Shown here piece by piece: positions 41,425 through 49,877 of a DNA stretch of 54,753 nucleotides. The notes beneath the pieces are model-generated. The model saw only the letters and a list, made by a program, of their open reading frames with translations, was not told where the DNA came from and searched no databases. Each line of letters opens with the position of its first letter. The first letter of the stretch is position 1. Position numbers and translations under genes: made by a program. Origin of the DNA: an uncultured Clostridia bacterium (GTDB taxonomy: Bacteria; Bacillota; Clostridia; Christensenellales; Borkfalkiaceae); NCBI GenBank assembly GCA_945638575.1, contig CALZDP010000006.1, forward strand, positions 1-54,753, read 5' to 3'.

Positions 41425-42720
41425 ATGTTTAAAAATAATAATGTTTCGGCGGAAGTTTCCGTCGACAGACAAGGTATGCTTGACAGACTTTACGAACTTT
41501 TAAAAATAAGAAGCGTTAAAGAACCTGCCACCGTTGACGCGCCCTTTGGTTTAGGCGTTAAAAACGCACTTTTATACACCCTTTCTTTGGCGGAAAGTTT
41601 TGGGTTTGAAACCAAAAATTACGATAACTATATCGGTGAAGTTGTTTGGGGGCAAGGTAAGCCTTTCGGCGTACTTTGCCATTTAGACGTTGTTCCAGAA
41701 GGCGATTTGAAGGAATGGAATACCGACCCGTACACGCCGACCGTTATAGACGGTAAACTTTATGCCCGCGGCGCGCTTGACGATAAAAGCGGTGCGATTT
41801 CGGTACTCTATGCAATGAAAGCCCTTTTGGACGGCGGATATGTTCCCAAGCGTGAAATTCATTTGATTTTAGGTTGCGACGAGGAAAGCGGTTGGGGATG
41901 TATAGACCACTATAATGAAGTTGCTACGCTTCCCGAAGAAGGTATTTCACCCGATGCGGACTTTCCTGTTATCTATGCCGAAAAGGGTATCGTCCATATC
42001 AAATATAAGTTTAAAAAATCACCCGATCTTGTTTGGATAAAGGGCGGTACTCGTGCCAACGTAGTATGCGATAAAGTGGTGGCAAAAGTTAAAAAAGCGA
42101 GGCTATATGACGGTTATCACGGTATTTTGGTGGACGGCGATACTTTAACGGCCTTAGGTGTTGCGGCTCACGGGTCTACCCCCGAAAAGGGTAAAAACGC
42201 TATGGATGAAATGGTTTTTGCTCTTGAAAATCAAGGACTTTTGGAAACCGGTATGCACGCAAAATTGTTTGAAGACCTTTTCGGTTTAAAAAGTTTACAG
42301 GACGAAACGGGTTATTTAACCTTTTCACCTGACCTTATCGAGTCCGACGGCGATTACGTTTACGTTACCGTTGACGTAAGGTATCCTTCCACTTTAAAAA
42401 AGGATTTTATAATGGAAAAACTATCCTTAATATCCGATTTTGAGATTACAAACTTCCAAGAACCTTTATTTTCTGCAAAAGACAGCGGGCTTGTAGCGAC
42501 TTTGTGCGATATTTATTCGGAAATCACCGGTGAAAAATGCCTTCCCATAGCCATCGGCGGAGGAACTTATGCGCGCGCCCTTAAAAACGGCGTGGCTTTC
42601 GGGCCGAGTAACGGTGAAGAAGGCGACAGTATTCATAAACCCAACGAATACGTTACCTTAAAAACCATCGACCTTATGAATGCGGTTTATCTTGAAACCT
42701 TAAAAAGAATTTGTTTCTAA
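41425..42720 (+). CDS. pepV: M20 family dipeptidase, PepV-like
   Basis: 431 aa. Metal ligands and bridging residues are visible: GVLCHLDVVPEGD (~90-102), GALDDKSGAIS (~134-144), GCDEESGWGCIDHY (~165-178), PDADFPVIYAEKG, and C-terminal AIGGGTYARAL with IHKPNEYV. The insertion of the PepV type (~190-350) is present. It cleaves dipeptides in the cytosol. GAAAGGAGTG before the ATG. Own promoter and terminator. Confidence 0.92.
   Translation: MFKNNNVSAEVSVDRQGMLDRLYELLKIRSVKEPATVDAPFGLGVKNALLYTLSLAESFGFETKNYDNYIGEVVWGQGKPFGVLCHLDVVPEGDLKEWNTDPYTPTVIDGKLYARGALDDKSGAISVLYAMKALLDGGYVPKREIHLILGCDEESGWGCIDHYNEVATLPEEGISPDADFPVIYAEKGIVHIKYKFKKSPDLVWIKGGTRANVVCDKVVAKVKKARLYDGYHGILVDGDTLTALGVAAHGSTPEKGKNAMDEMVFALENQGLLETGMHAKLFEDLFGLKSLQDETGYLTFSPDLIESDGDYVYVTVDVRYPSTLKKDFIMEKLSLISDFEITNFQEPLFSAKDSGLVATLCDIYSEITGEKCLPIAIGGGTYARALKNGVAFGPSNGEEGDSIHKPNEYVTLKTIDLMNAVYLETLKRICF
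42091..42118 (+). repeat. Element-like sequence, copy 17 (inside pepV)
   Basis: AAAAAAGCGAGG, CTATATG, ACGGTTATCA. A weak match that may be chance. Confidence 0.4.
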
Positions 42721-42742
42721 AACCAAAACGAAATTTAATTTT

Positions 42743-42775
42743 AAAGCCAAACCCGAAAAAAGGTTTGGCTTTTAT
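42743..42775 (+). terminator. Terminator of the PepV-like gene
   Basis: AAAGCCAAACC/GGTTTGGCTTT stem (42743-42753 with 42762-42772), T tail. Confidence 0.85.
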
Positions 42776-42789
42776 AGTATTATTTTATT

Positions 42790-42817
42790 AAAAAACGTGG
42801 CTATAAGACGGTTATCG
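42790..42817 (+). repeat. Dispersed 27-bp element, copy 18
   Basis: AAAAAACGTGG, core CTATAAG, ACGGTTATCG. Abuts the stop of the XRE membrane regulator. Confidence 0.8.
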
Positions 42818-43462
42818 CTACTTTTTGGTAAGTTTGTTTTTGATTCTTCTTATAATGTTAAAGTTGATTATAAGCATTATGCAGACTATTAGCAGTTGAA
42901 TTGCCGCCATTAGCAAAAATACAAGTTGAATGTTTTTTGCGCTGTGAAAGGTTACGTAAAAACAAAGGCACAAAATCCAACCGAACAGCGACAGACTTAT
43001 TATATCCACGCGTTTTTTAACGCATATGATAAAAATGAATACCGCTAAACACATTGCAGGCAGTACGTAAAGCAAAATAAGCCATTTATTAAATGCAGTT
43101 ATATCTAAAAAGCCAAGAACCATAACCGCTATCAAAGCCATTACTAAAAGTATGGCTTCCGTCATAAGCAGGTACAAAACTTTTATGGATATGGGTAGCC
43201 CCAAAACCATTTTAACTTGCGATTTTTTCTGTTCAATATCGCCGGTTTCTTCCAAAAGCGAAGAAACAAGTTCATCAACCGTGATGTTAAAGATTTCGGC
43301 AATGCGTTTCAGCGTAAATACGCTGGGTGTTGTTTCGGCGTTTTCCCATTTGGAAATATTTTTATTGGAATATTGAAGTTTTTCTGCAAGTTCTAATTGA
43401 CTTAATCCGTGTTTTTTTCGCAGATATGTAATATTGCGTGCAATAATCTCTCTTTCTTCCAT
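42818..43462 (-). CDS. XRE-family regulator with membrane tail
   Basis: 214 aa. HTH at ~8-62 (LRKKHGLSQLELAEKLQYSNKNISKWENAETTP, then VFTLKRIAEIFNITVDELVS). From residue ~90 there are four hydrophobic segments (e.g. VLYLLMTEAILLVMALIAVMV, WLILLYVLPAMCLAVFIFIIC), ending with IIRRIKNKLTKK. Membrane-tethered XRE proteins are common in Firmicutes and may sense envelope state; the targets are unknown. Divergent from degV, sharing ~190 bp upstream. Confidence 0.85.
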   Translation of the reverse strand: MEEREIIARNITYLRKKHGLSQLELAEKLQYSNKNISKWENAETTPSVFTLKRIAEIFNITVDELVSSLLEETGDIEQKKSQVKMVLGLPISIKVLYLLMTEAILLVMALIAVMVLGFLDITAFNKWLILLYVLPAMCLAVFIFIICVKKRVDIISLSLFGWILCLCFYVTFHSAKNIQLVFLLMAAIQLLIVCIMLIINFNIIRRIKNKLTKK

Positions 43463-43500
43463 ATTAAAATAATACTATAAAAATGTGATAAAAACAAGAA

Positions 43501-43528
43501 AAAACGGGCTTATAAGCAAACTTATTTT
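43501..43528 (-). repeat. Dispersed 27-bp element, copy 19 (diverged)
   Basis: Minus-strand reading: AAAATAAGTTTG, CTTATAAG, CCCGTTTT. It lies between the XRE and degV promoters. Confidence 0.55.
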
Positions 43529-43656
43529 AAATTCGCTTTAAAAGCGAACGGTATTCTGCTGTTTTGAGATTGTTTTTTAAGGAAATTCGCTTGTAAAAAT
43601 CGCCGTTCGGTAATATATTAGGTTAGCAACACCGATTCGTTTTTAAAGGAGAAGAT

Positions 43657-44544
43657 ATGGATTATATTATCAGTTGTTGTTCACCGGCGGATCTTCCTAT
43701 GGAAAGATTTAAAGAAAGGAATGTGTCGGTAAAATGTTATAAATTTATGCTGGCGGATAAGTCTTTTATAGACGACGGCGGTCAAAGTATTTCGTTAAAA
43801 GATTTTTATCAAGCCATGCGCGACGGCGCTTCCACGAAAACCAGTCAGGTTAACATCGAGGAATTTACAGAGTATTTCAGAAACCTTTTGCAGGTCGAAA
43901 ACAAAGATATTTTACACCTTTCACTGTCGAGCGGGATTTCCGGAACCTATAACTGCGCGCGCCTTGCCGCAGAACAGGTTATGGAAGAATTCCCCAAACG
44001 TAAAATTTACGTTGTAGACAGCCTCGGCGCGTCCGGCGGCTACGGCTTTTTTGTGGAATGGCTTTGCGATTTGCGTGATGAAGGTTACGATATCAAAAAA
44101 CTTTACGACTTTGCCGAAGCAAATAAGTTAAGAATTCACCATTGGTTTTATTCAACCGATCTTACTTTTTACGTAAGGGGTGGAAGAATTTCCAAAGTTT
44201 CCGGTTTTGTAGGTTCGATTTTGAAGATTTGCCCTGTTATGAACGTTAGTTCTGAGGGTAAATTGATACCGCGTATTAAAACGCTCGGTAAGAAAAAGGC
44301 TATGCAAGCGGCGTTAGACCGCATGATAAACCTTGCGGACAACGGTACTAATTATGACGGAAGGTGCATTATAAACCATTCCGATTGTTTAGATGACGCA
44401 CTGCTGTTAAAATCTGCCGTTGAAGAAACCTTCCCGAATCTTCAAGGAAAGGTTTATATGACAAATATCGGACCGACTATCGGTTGTCACTCCGGTCCGG
44501 GAACGGTTGCGATTTACTTTATCGGTCAAAAACGCGAGGACTGA
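43657..44544 (+). CDS. DegV family fatty-acid-binding protein (second copy)
   Basis: 295 aa. Family order: DYIISCCSPADLPMERFKER, TSQVNIEEFTEYFRNLL (TSQ motif), LHLSLSSGISGTYNCARLA, VVDSLGASGGYGFFVEWL, RGGRISKVSGFVGSILKICPVMNV, IGPTIGCHSGPGTVAIYFIG. This is closer to classic FakB than the gene at 18517, suggesting different acyl specificity. GGAGAAG precedes the ATG. Ends in a hairpin terminator. Confidence 0.92.
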   Translation: MDYIISCCSPADLPMERFKERNVSVKCYKFMLADKSFIDDGGQSISLKDFYQAMRDGASTKTSQVNIEEFTEYFRNLLQVENKDILHLSLSSGISGTYNCARLAAEQVMEEFPKRKIYVVDSLGASGGYGFFVEWLCDLRDEGYDIKKLYDFAEANKLRIHHWFYSTDLTFYVRGGRISKVSGFVGSILKICPVMNVSSEGKLIPRIKTLGKKKAMQAALDRMINLADNGTNYDGRCIINHSDCLDDALLLKSAVEETFPNLQGKVYMTNIGPTIGCHSGPGTVAIYFIGQKRED

Positions 44545-44635
44545 AAAGATAACTAAAGCATTCAAAAGGAATACTTAAATATTCTTTTACTGCTTAATAA
44601 AATAAACTATTCAAACAACTCTCTTGAATATAAAA

Positions 44636-44677
44636 GGCGGCATCGAGTCGGTAAAACGGTTCGGTGTCGTCTTTTTT
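44636..44677 (+). terminator. Terminator of degV
   Basis: GGCGGCATCGA pairs with TCGGTGTCGTC (with G-U pairs), 14-nt loop, T6. Confidence 0.75.
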
Positions 44678-44725
44678 GCGTAAATTTTGTTCGAGTCTAT
44701 TTAAAAATTTCCGTCGGTTTTGCCG

Positions 44726-45292
44726 TCAAATTTTACTAAAAATGCCGTTAACCGACTTATAGGCGGCTTTTTGTTCGCAAACGGTAAAATATTGCCGTAT
44801 GCCTTCCGATATTGTTTCAGCCATTTTGTATATGGGTGAAAACCTTGTCAGGTTCATAAATACATGGTTGTTTTGCGAGCGTTCGGAAACAATGCCTATA
44901 ATAGAGCCGTCGCCCAGTTTGGGCAGTTTTTTTTCTGCGCCGAGCCCCGGAAAGATTCCGTCGTCTGAAACTTTAATTTTTCCTACGTCCTCTTTAAAGC
45001 CGACGGCTGCGTCGATTACAATGGTTTTTGCCAGCGGATGAACGGAAGATAAAAAACTTTTAATGGTAGGAATCTCTTTTGCCGTAACCGTTTTATTTAA
45101 ACTGCCGTATACGTAAGCGCTTAAACCCATTTCTTTTAATTTTGTTCCGACCAAAGGCCCTAAGGTGTCCCCTATTGCGGCGTCGGTGCCGACGCATATA
45201 ACTACGGGGATGTAATAGTCGTAAAATTCCGCAAGGGCGTCGGCGATTTTTGATGATGTCGAAGGATTATGATTGAAAAAACTGTATTCCAT
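44726..45292 (-). CDS. yyaC: Spore protease YyaC (DUF1256)
   Basis: 188 aa. PVVICVGTDAAIGDTLGPLVGTKLKE (~30-55) and IVIDAAVGFKEDVGKIKV, IFPGLGAEKKLPKLGDGSIIGIV match DUF1256/YyaC, a HybD-like fold related to the GPR germination protease. It is confined to spore formers and in Bacillus lies close to parAB, as here. Its presence supports a sporulation past. The C-terminal QKAAYKSVNGI is coded by a dispersed-element copy, beyond the conserved domain. Confidence 0.9.
   Translation of the reverse strand: MEYSFFNHNPSTSSKIADALAEFYDYYIPVVICVGTDAAIGDTLGPLVGTKLKEMGLSAYVYGSLNKTVTAKEIPTIKSFLSSVHPLAKTIVIDAAVGFKEDVGKIKVSDDGIFPGLGAEKKLPKLGDGSIIGIVSERSQNNHVFMNLTRFSPIYKMAETISEGIRQYFTVCEQKAAYKSVNGIFSKI
44745..44772 (-). 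repeat. Dispersed 27-bp element, copy 20 (3' end of yyaC)
   Basis: Minus-strand reading: AAAAAGCCGC, core CTATAAG, TCGGTTAACGG. Coding for KAAYKSVNG at the yyaC C-terminus. Confidence 0.8.
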
Positions 45293-45358
45293 AGCCTTTA
45301 TATTATAGACGGTAAAATTTGTCTTTAAACAATATTTTTATTTTTGCAGTGCAATTTG

Positions 45359-45387
45359 TTGAATAATTCGCCGAATAATGTTAAAAT
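45359..45387 (+). promoter_or_regulatory. Promoter of cvpA
   Basis: TTGAAT, 17-nt spacer, TAAAAT. Confidence 0.65.
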
Positions 45388-45419
45388 ATTAAAAAGATAT
45401 CGCTAAAGGAGAATGACTT

Positions 45420-46118
45420 ATGCAGTTTTTAGCGGCGCAATCTTTAAACGCGGCGGATATCGTTATCCTCGTTTTTATATTGGTTTTTGTCGTTTACGGG
45501 CTTATACGCGGTTTTTTGAAACAGATAATGGGTTTTATAAGCAGTATTGCCGCACTTGTAATCGCTTACATTTTTTGCGCTAAGGTCGCCGATTATATCA
45601 TTCAAAATACTTCGATAGGAACGACTTTGTCATTATGGATACGCAGTCTTATCGGTGAAGCCTGGGACGTCGACGCTTCCGTGTCGGAACTTTCAGCCTT
45701 TATTCAAGCGCAAAATTGGCCCTCGTTTTTATCTCAAGCAGTTATTGATGCGGTTGAAAATTTAGGTTCGTCTACCGTTAACTTTGCGGAAGTCGCAAGT
45801 TTTACGTTATCGAGATATATCCTTATTGCTCTAAGTTTTTTGGTTATCAGCGCGGCGGCAAAATTAGTTTTGTTTATCATTGAAAAGATACTTGCTTTCA
45901 TCATTAAACGCACCCCCATTGTTATCGTCGATAGAATTTTAGGTGCTGTCTTAGCAGTTGTTAAATGCGCAATATTGATAAATCTTATATTATTTTTGAT
46001 AGGTATATTTGCAATAGAACCGCTTAAGGAAGTGCAAGCCGCTATCGAACAGTCCCCTATTGCTAACTTCTTTATGACTCACAATTTGTTTGCATGGCTT
46101 TTAGGACTTATAGCATAA
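45420..46118 (+). CDS. CvpA family membrane protein
   Basis: 232 aa with about four membrane segments. N-terminal AADIVILVFILVFVVYGLIRGFLKQIMGFISSIAALVIAY is the CvpA motif. The C-terminal part has ILIALSFLVISAAAKLVLF and ILGAVLAVVKCAILINLILFL. CvpA is linked to colicin V production in E. coli and to envelope homeostasis in general; no function is set in Firmicutes. Own promoter and terminator. Confidence 0.88.
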   Translation: MQFLAAQSLNAADIVILVFILVFVVYGLIRGFLKQIMGFISSIAALVIAYIFCAKVADYIIQNTSIGTTLSLWIRSLIGEAWDVDASVSELSAFIQAQNWPSFLSQAVIDAVENLGSSTVNFAEVASFTLSRYILIALSFLVISAAAKLVLFIIEKILAFIIKRTPIVIVDRILGAVLAVVKCAILINLILFLIGIFAIEPLKEVQAAIEQSPIANFFMTHNLFAWLLGLIA

Positions 46119-46141
46119 TAGATATTTTTTGGTCCGAACAA

Positions 46142-46178
46142 AAATCCGCACGCTTTTTTATGTAGGCGTGCGGTTTTT
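46142..46178 (+). terminator. Terminator of cvpA
   Basis: CCGCACGC/GCGTGCGG stem (46146-46153 with 46166-46173), followed by T5. Confidence 0.88.
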
Positions 46179-46211
46179 ATATGTGATAGAAATATTGTAG
46201 AAATTTTAATT

Positions 46212-46685
46212 TTAGTATTGACTTTTTGAAAGATCAAAAAAATCTGCGTCAATCAAATTTTTAAGGTCGTTTGCATTTACGGAAACTTGTAATCCGCGCT
46301 TACCTGCGCTGAAAGTAATTTTATCAAACAATATGGCAGTTTCGTCAATAAAGGTACGAAACTGCTTTTTCATACCTATCGGAGAACAACCGCCGTGAAC
46401 ATATCCTGTCAACGGCAGCAAATCTTTTTGCTTTAACATTTCAACCGACTTAACCCCTGCCGCTTTTGCCGCCTTTTTTAAATCAAGGGTTGTATTTACC
46501 GGAACAACAAAAACAAGATGTTCCAATGTGTTTGCTAAGGTTACTAAAGTTTTAAAAGTTTCATCACAAGATTTACCGACAAGTTTTGCAACCTGTTCTC
46601 CGTCGGTAACGGTTTGGTCGTACTCCGAAAAAGAATAGTCGATTTTTGCAGTGTCTAAAATTCTCATTACGTTTGTTTTGTCCAT
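46212..46685 (-). CDS. ybaK: Cys-tRNA(Pro)/aminoacyl-tRNA deacylase YbaK
   Basis: 157 aa. YbaK/EbsC fold signs: DETFKTLVTLANTLEHLVFVVPVNTTLDLKKAAKAAG, then LTGYVHGGCSPIGMKKQFRTFIDE and GKRGLQVSVNANDL. It hydrolyses Cys-tRNA(Pro) made by mistaken ProRS; a tRNA-Pro gene lies at 54578. It is oriented toward cvpA and its upstream side opens onto the long AT-rich region. Confidence 0.92.
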   Translation of the reverse strand: MDKTNVMRILDTAKIDYSFSEYDQTVTDGEQVAKLVGKSCDETFKTLVTLANTLEHLVFVVPVNTTLDLKKAAKAAGVKSVEMLKQKDLLPLTGYVHGGCSPIGMKKQFRTFIDETAILFDKITFSAGKRGLQVSVNANDLKNLIDADFFDLSKSQY

Positions 46686-47117
46686 ATAACACCTAATTAA
46701 GTTAAGCGCATAAACATATTACTTGCGCTAAAATATAACGCAAAATAACTTAATCCTTTTAATAGGAAAATAATAACACCAAACAAAATGAAAATCAAGT
46801 AAATTAACTTTTACGTTAAAAAATATAGTAAAATTTTGAACAGTAAGTAAAATGTCTTACGGTGAGTTTTCAATGTATAAAACGGTAATAGAATATTCAC
46901 AAATTTAGTTTTATCGGGTAAAAAACTTTAAAAACAATTTGTGAAACATTAAGTTTGTCCCACTATAAATTTAAAAATTATTTTTGACCCCAATTTTGGC
47001 ACATTTTACCTAAATTTTAGCAAATCATAGGCAAATTTAGGCGGTTTTTAACCGCGACTATTGCCTAAAATTAGGCGGGAATTCTGTAAAAATTTATTCT
47101 ATTTTTCCCTATTTTAC

Positions 47118-47131
47118 TGTTTCGTGAAACA
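47118..47131. promoter_or_regulatory. Degenerate parS (central AC deleted)
   Basis: TGTTTCGTGAAACA: a perfect 14-bp palindrome equal to parS without its central AC dinucleotide. 30 bp from the next parS-like site. Confidence 0.45.
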
Positions 47132-47160
47132 TTTCGCACCAAATTACCTTTAAAAATCGA

Positions 47161-47176
47161 TGTTTCACGTGAAATA
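47161..47176. promoter_or_regulatory. parS: parS-like site, one mismatch
   Basis: TGTTTCACGTGAAATA differs from the palindromic parS TGTTTCACGTGAAACA at one position. Confidence 0.8.
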
Positions 47177-47670
47177 TTTGCGTATATATATAAATTGAAA
47201 GTGCATATACCAAACAAAAAATTAAATTAAAAAGAAATAAGTTACCGTACGAGTATCGACTAAATTAAATATCAACTGTTTTTTGGCTTTCCCTTCCTTA
47301 TATCCCGAATTTGGACATAAATATATGGCTCTTATACCAATTACTGTAATCCGGATCGATATATTATACCCACAAATTCAAGTCGGTTTATATAGTAGAG
47401 ATTATAAAGCCAGATTGAAAATTTGTAACTAATCAGATATAGCGCTGCATTTTATTTGGCGCAAAATATTAATGCGCTTATGTATATTATATGCGCTTAC
47501 TATTAAATTATTTGCTATTTAGTATTGCAAAATATATTTTAGTCAATAGTTATTTTAAAAATTTGCTCTGTATGAAGAAGTGAAATTTAGTTTGTATCGA
47601 TATTTGCCTTGTAAAAGCAGTGGTTTATATTGCAGAATGAATCTATTTTTAGTCGACAAATTTATAATCG

Positions 47671-47691
47671 ATTCTGTTAGAATTCATTTTA
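47671..47691 (+). repeat. Inverted repeat, left arm
   Basis: 21 bp with core ATTCTGTTAGAAT, exact reverse complement of 47959-47979; together they frame the perfect parS. Confidence 0.85.
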
Positions 47692-47857
47692 AAACAAGCC
47701 AAACATTCGATCTTTTTGTTAAAAATTATAACATCGTTGAGTTAATACCCTAATTTATATCTAAATCCGGTAAAATTGACGAGTTGTTTAAGTATCTTAC
47801 ATTTGATCTATATAAATAATTAGTAAATTCAAGAACAATTATATTTTGGCGCTAAAT

Positions 47858-47873
47858 TGTTTCACGTGAAACA
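47858..47873. promoter_or_regulatory. parS: Perfect parS site
   Basis: TGTTTCACGTGAAACA, the palindromic ParB/Spo0J target; palindrome extends one more base each side. About 5 kb from parB at 52984. Confidence 0.93.
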
Positions 47874-47958
47874 AAAGGATTGCGATCCTTGCGTCTCAAA
47901 AACTAATTATTAAGTTAATAAATAGGTCGGATAATTTACTAAATTATGAAGTGAAATC

Positions 47959-47979
47959 TAAAATGAATTCTAACAGAAT
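47959..47979 (-). repeat. Inverted repeat, right arm
   Basis: 21 bp, exact reverse complement of 47671-47691. Confidence 0.85.
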
Positions 47980-48088
47980 AGAATCAAATGTTGCCGACAA
48001 AAATACGAAGGCATTATTCTGTAATAAATCCGAATTTTGGTTGATAAAATAATAATTTTAACTTAAAAAACATTATCAAATATAGAAT

Positions 48089-48104
48089 AACGTGATTTAA
48101 TTTG
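48089..48104 (+). repeat. 16-bp direct repeat, first copy
   Basis: AACGTGATTTAATTTG, repeated exactly at 48542-48557. Confidence 0.6.
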
Positions 48105-48305
48105 TTTAATAATATAATTAATTATGTTTGCCGGCATTCATTAGAGTGTCGTTCACGTTTTGAATTATGTTATTTTTGTTAAAGATACCTTGCAGAATGT
48201 TAAAAATCTTAATGAAATTCGATAGCGCAAAAAGGGAAAACATTATGATTATGGGCTAAATATATGAAATTATCATAAAATAATGGCATTTACGTTAACT
48301 TTTCT

Positions 48306-48325
48306 AAAATGCATTCTAACAGAAT
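48306..48325 (-). repeat. Third copy of the inverted-repeat motif
   Basis: Matches the right-arm sequence over 20 bp with one change (core ATTCTAACAGAAT); a diverged opposite-sense copy (ATTCTGTAAGAA) follows at about 48359. Confidence 0.65.
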
Positions 48326-48541
48326 GGCTTTTTGTTTTGTCGGATAGAATAACGAATGATTCTGTAAGAAAAATGACGTAAAATGGTCGTTATTGACTAA
48401 AAATTTTACAAAAACCGCTTTTTGGTGCTAATATAATTATTTCGCGTATAATTTGAAAATTTAATAAAACATTATAGTCAATCTGCCAATATTTTTCTAT
48501 AATCGATACAAAAAACGTTAAAGTTATTTGTTAAAATATTA

Positions 48542-48557
48542 AACGTGATTTAATTTG
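48542..48557 (+). repeat. 16-bp direct repeat, second copy
   Basis: AACGTGATTTAATTTG, as at 48089-48104. Confidence 0.6.
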
Positions 48558-49557
48558 ATTAAATTAGAACATAATATTTATAATCACTAAATCTTTGCTA
48601 AGGTTATATAATCTGCGCTATAACTATAGCTTTGCGCTTATTATCATAATTTTATCGAAAAAGTTATATTTAAAATCAAGGTACAGATAATCGGATGCCG
48701 AGTATTTTATCGTAAATTTTGCTGTGAAAATGTTAAATACATTGATATTTAGAATAAAAATGCCGATTAGTATTGCCGGAACTGAAATAATTGACCAAAT
48801 AATGCGATATTATAAAGATAATAAATAATTATAGTAGAATTTACCGTTTGTTTTAAGAAATAATATTTTTTCTTAATAAATGTAGGATTTTACTGTAAAT
48901 TTAGTAATTAGATACAATATCCGCAGTCTTAGTAAATAAATGGGCTGAATCAAATATTTTATAGAAAAATAAAGGATATTATAGTAAATTACCGGTAAAT
49001 TTATGTTTTTAGGCGAATTATCGTTTGCATCCGTATATTAGATAGTTTTTTATTAAAAATCTTAGGATTTACAATGACTTTTGAAGATTTGCATTGATTA
49101 TTATATCGATATTCGATATACAGATGAAAAAATAATGATTTTTTAGGTGTTTGGTTGATTTTATCTGAATTTTTGGTGTTATCGTTATTTTTTTGGTTAA
49201 AATCATAGTAAATGACGTCATATTAGATGTTAAACTTGAAAAATGCCTGTCTTGATATAAAATTGCTTGAATTTTTGTTATAATTCCTATTATTTCAGAC
49301 ATATTCCGTAGTTTTTGTAAGATGAATGTTCCGGTAATAAAGTTTTTCTTTTGCATGACCTGTTTCTTATTTTCCGATATCAACTATGTGAATATATATA
49401 CATACATAAATTTTAATTTGATTAAACAGGTATTGAAAACGTAAAATATATATAAATATATATACAAATATTTGTATATAGTCGCATTTGACGGGCTAAT
49501 ATTGTCATTATTTGTTAACCATAATTTGTTTTACGGTTAAAAACTTAAAAAACCTTA

Positions 49558-49580
49558 ATAACTGGCTTATAGACGGGTTT
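49558..49580 (-). repeat. Dispersed 27-bp element, copy 21 (diverged)
   Basis: Minus-strand reading: AAACCCGT, core CTATAAG, CCAGTTATT. The only copy in the AT-rich region, 20 bp from a parS-like site. Confidence 0.6.
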
Positions 49581-49599
49581 ATATGTAAAAATTTCGTAA

Positions 49600-49615
49600 A
49601 ATTTCACGTGAAACA
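49600..49615. promoter_or_regulatory. parS: parS-like site, two mismatches
   Basis: AATTTCACGTGAAACA matches parS except for the first two bases. Confidence 0.7.
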
Positions 49616-49755
49616 ATTTATTTTAGTAAAAATGATAAGATAAAAGTTAACAAATTTGTAATTCTATCAATATTTTGAAAAGAAGTAGTTATTGTGAAAA
49701 CTTTTTGCTGTTTTTATGAATTTCTAAAAAGCGCCATAAAATACCAAAATTAAGA

Positions 49756-49784
49756 TTGCTAAATTTTTGCCAATATGATAAAAT
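49756..49784 (+). promoter_or_regulatory. Promoter of ftsH
   Basis: TTGCTA, 17-nt spacer, TAAAAT. Confidence 0.6.
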
Positions 49785-49877
49785 GTTAATAACAAAAGTT
49801 TTAATTACTTATAATAATTATTGATTACTAATAATCGGCAAATTTGGGTAAAGTTGGCGGTTATTTTGGAGGATTTA

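Larger units (their letters stand above)
46686..49755. other. 3.1-kb AT-rich gene-free region with parS sites
   Basis: No ORF with coding character; the only long frame (49069-49383, minus) is Ile/Lys/Thr-rich and unsupported. It has visibly lower GC than the rest. It holds one perfect and three degraded parS motifs, an inverted repeat with core ATTCTGTTAGAAT around the perfect parS, a third copy near 48306, a 16-bp direct repeat (48089-48104 and 48542-48557), clustered GCGCTTA-type tracts near 47450 and 48620, and A/T dinucleotide tracts near 49390-49490. It probably works as a centromere-like or origin-linked region for ParAB. Confidence 0.6.

Noticed and set aside
45490-45520. A further element copy in cvpA (VVYGLIRGFLK region)
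   Set aside because: The DNA resembles the element, but the protein motif is the normal CvpA signature, so the match is probably chance.
49069-49383. 104-codon minus-strand ORF in the AT-rich region
   Set aside because: Composition is Ile/Lys/Thr/Ser-rich as expected from AT-rich DNA. It has no recognised motif and lies among parS and repeats.
46686-49755. The AT-rich region as the replication origin itself
   Set aside because: No good DnaA box (TTATNCACA) was seen in it, while the dnaN-rsmG gap has several. It remains possible as an origin-linked centromere only.
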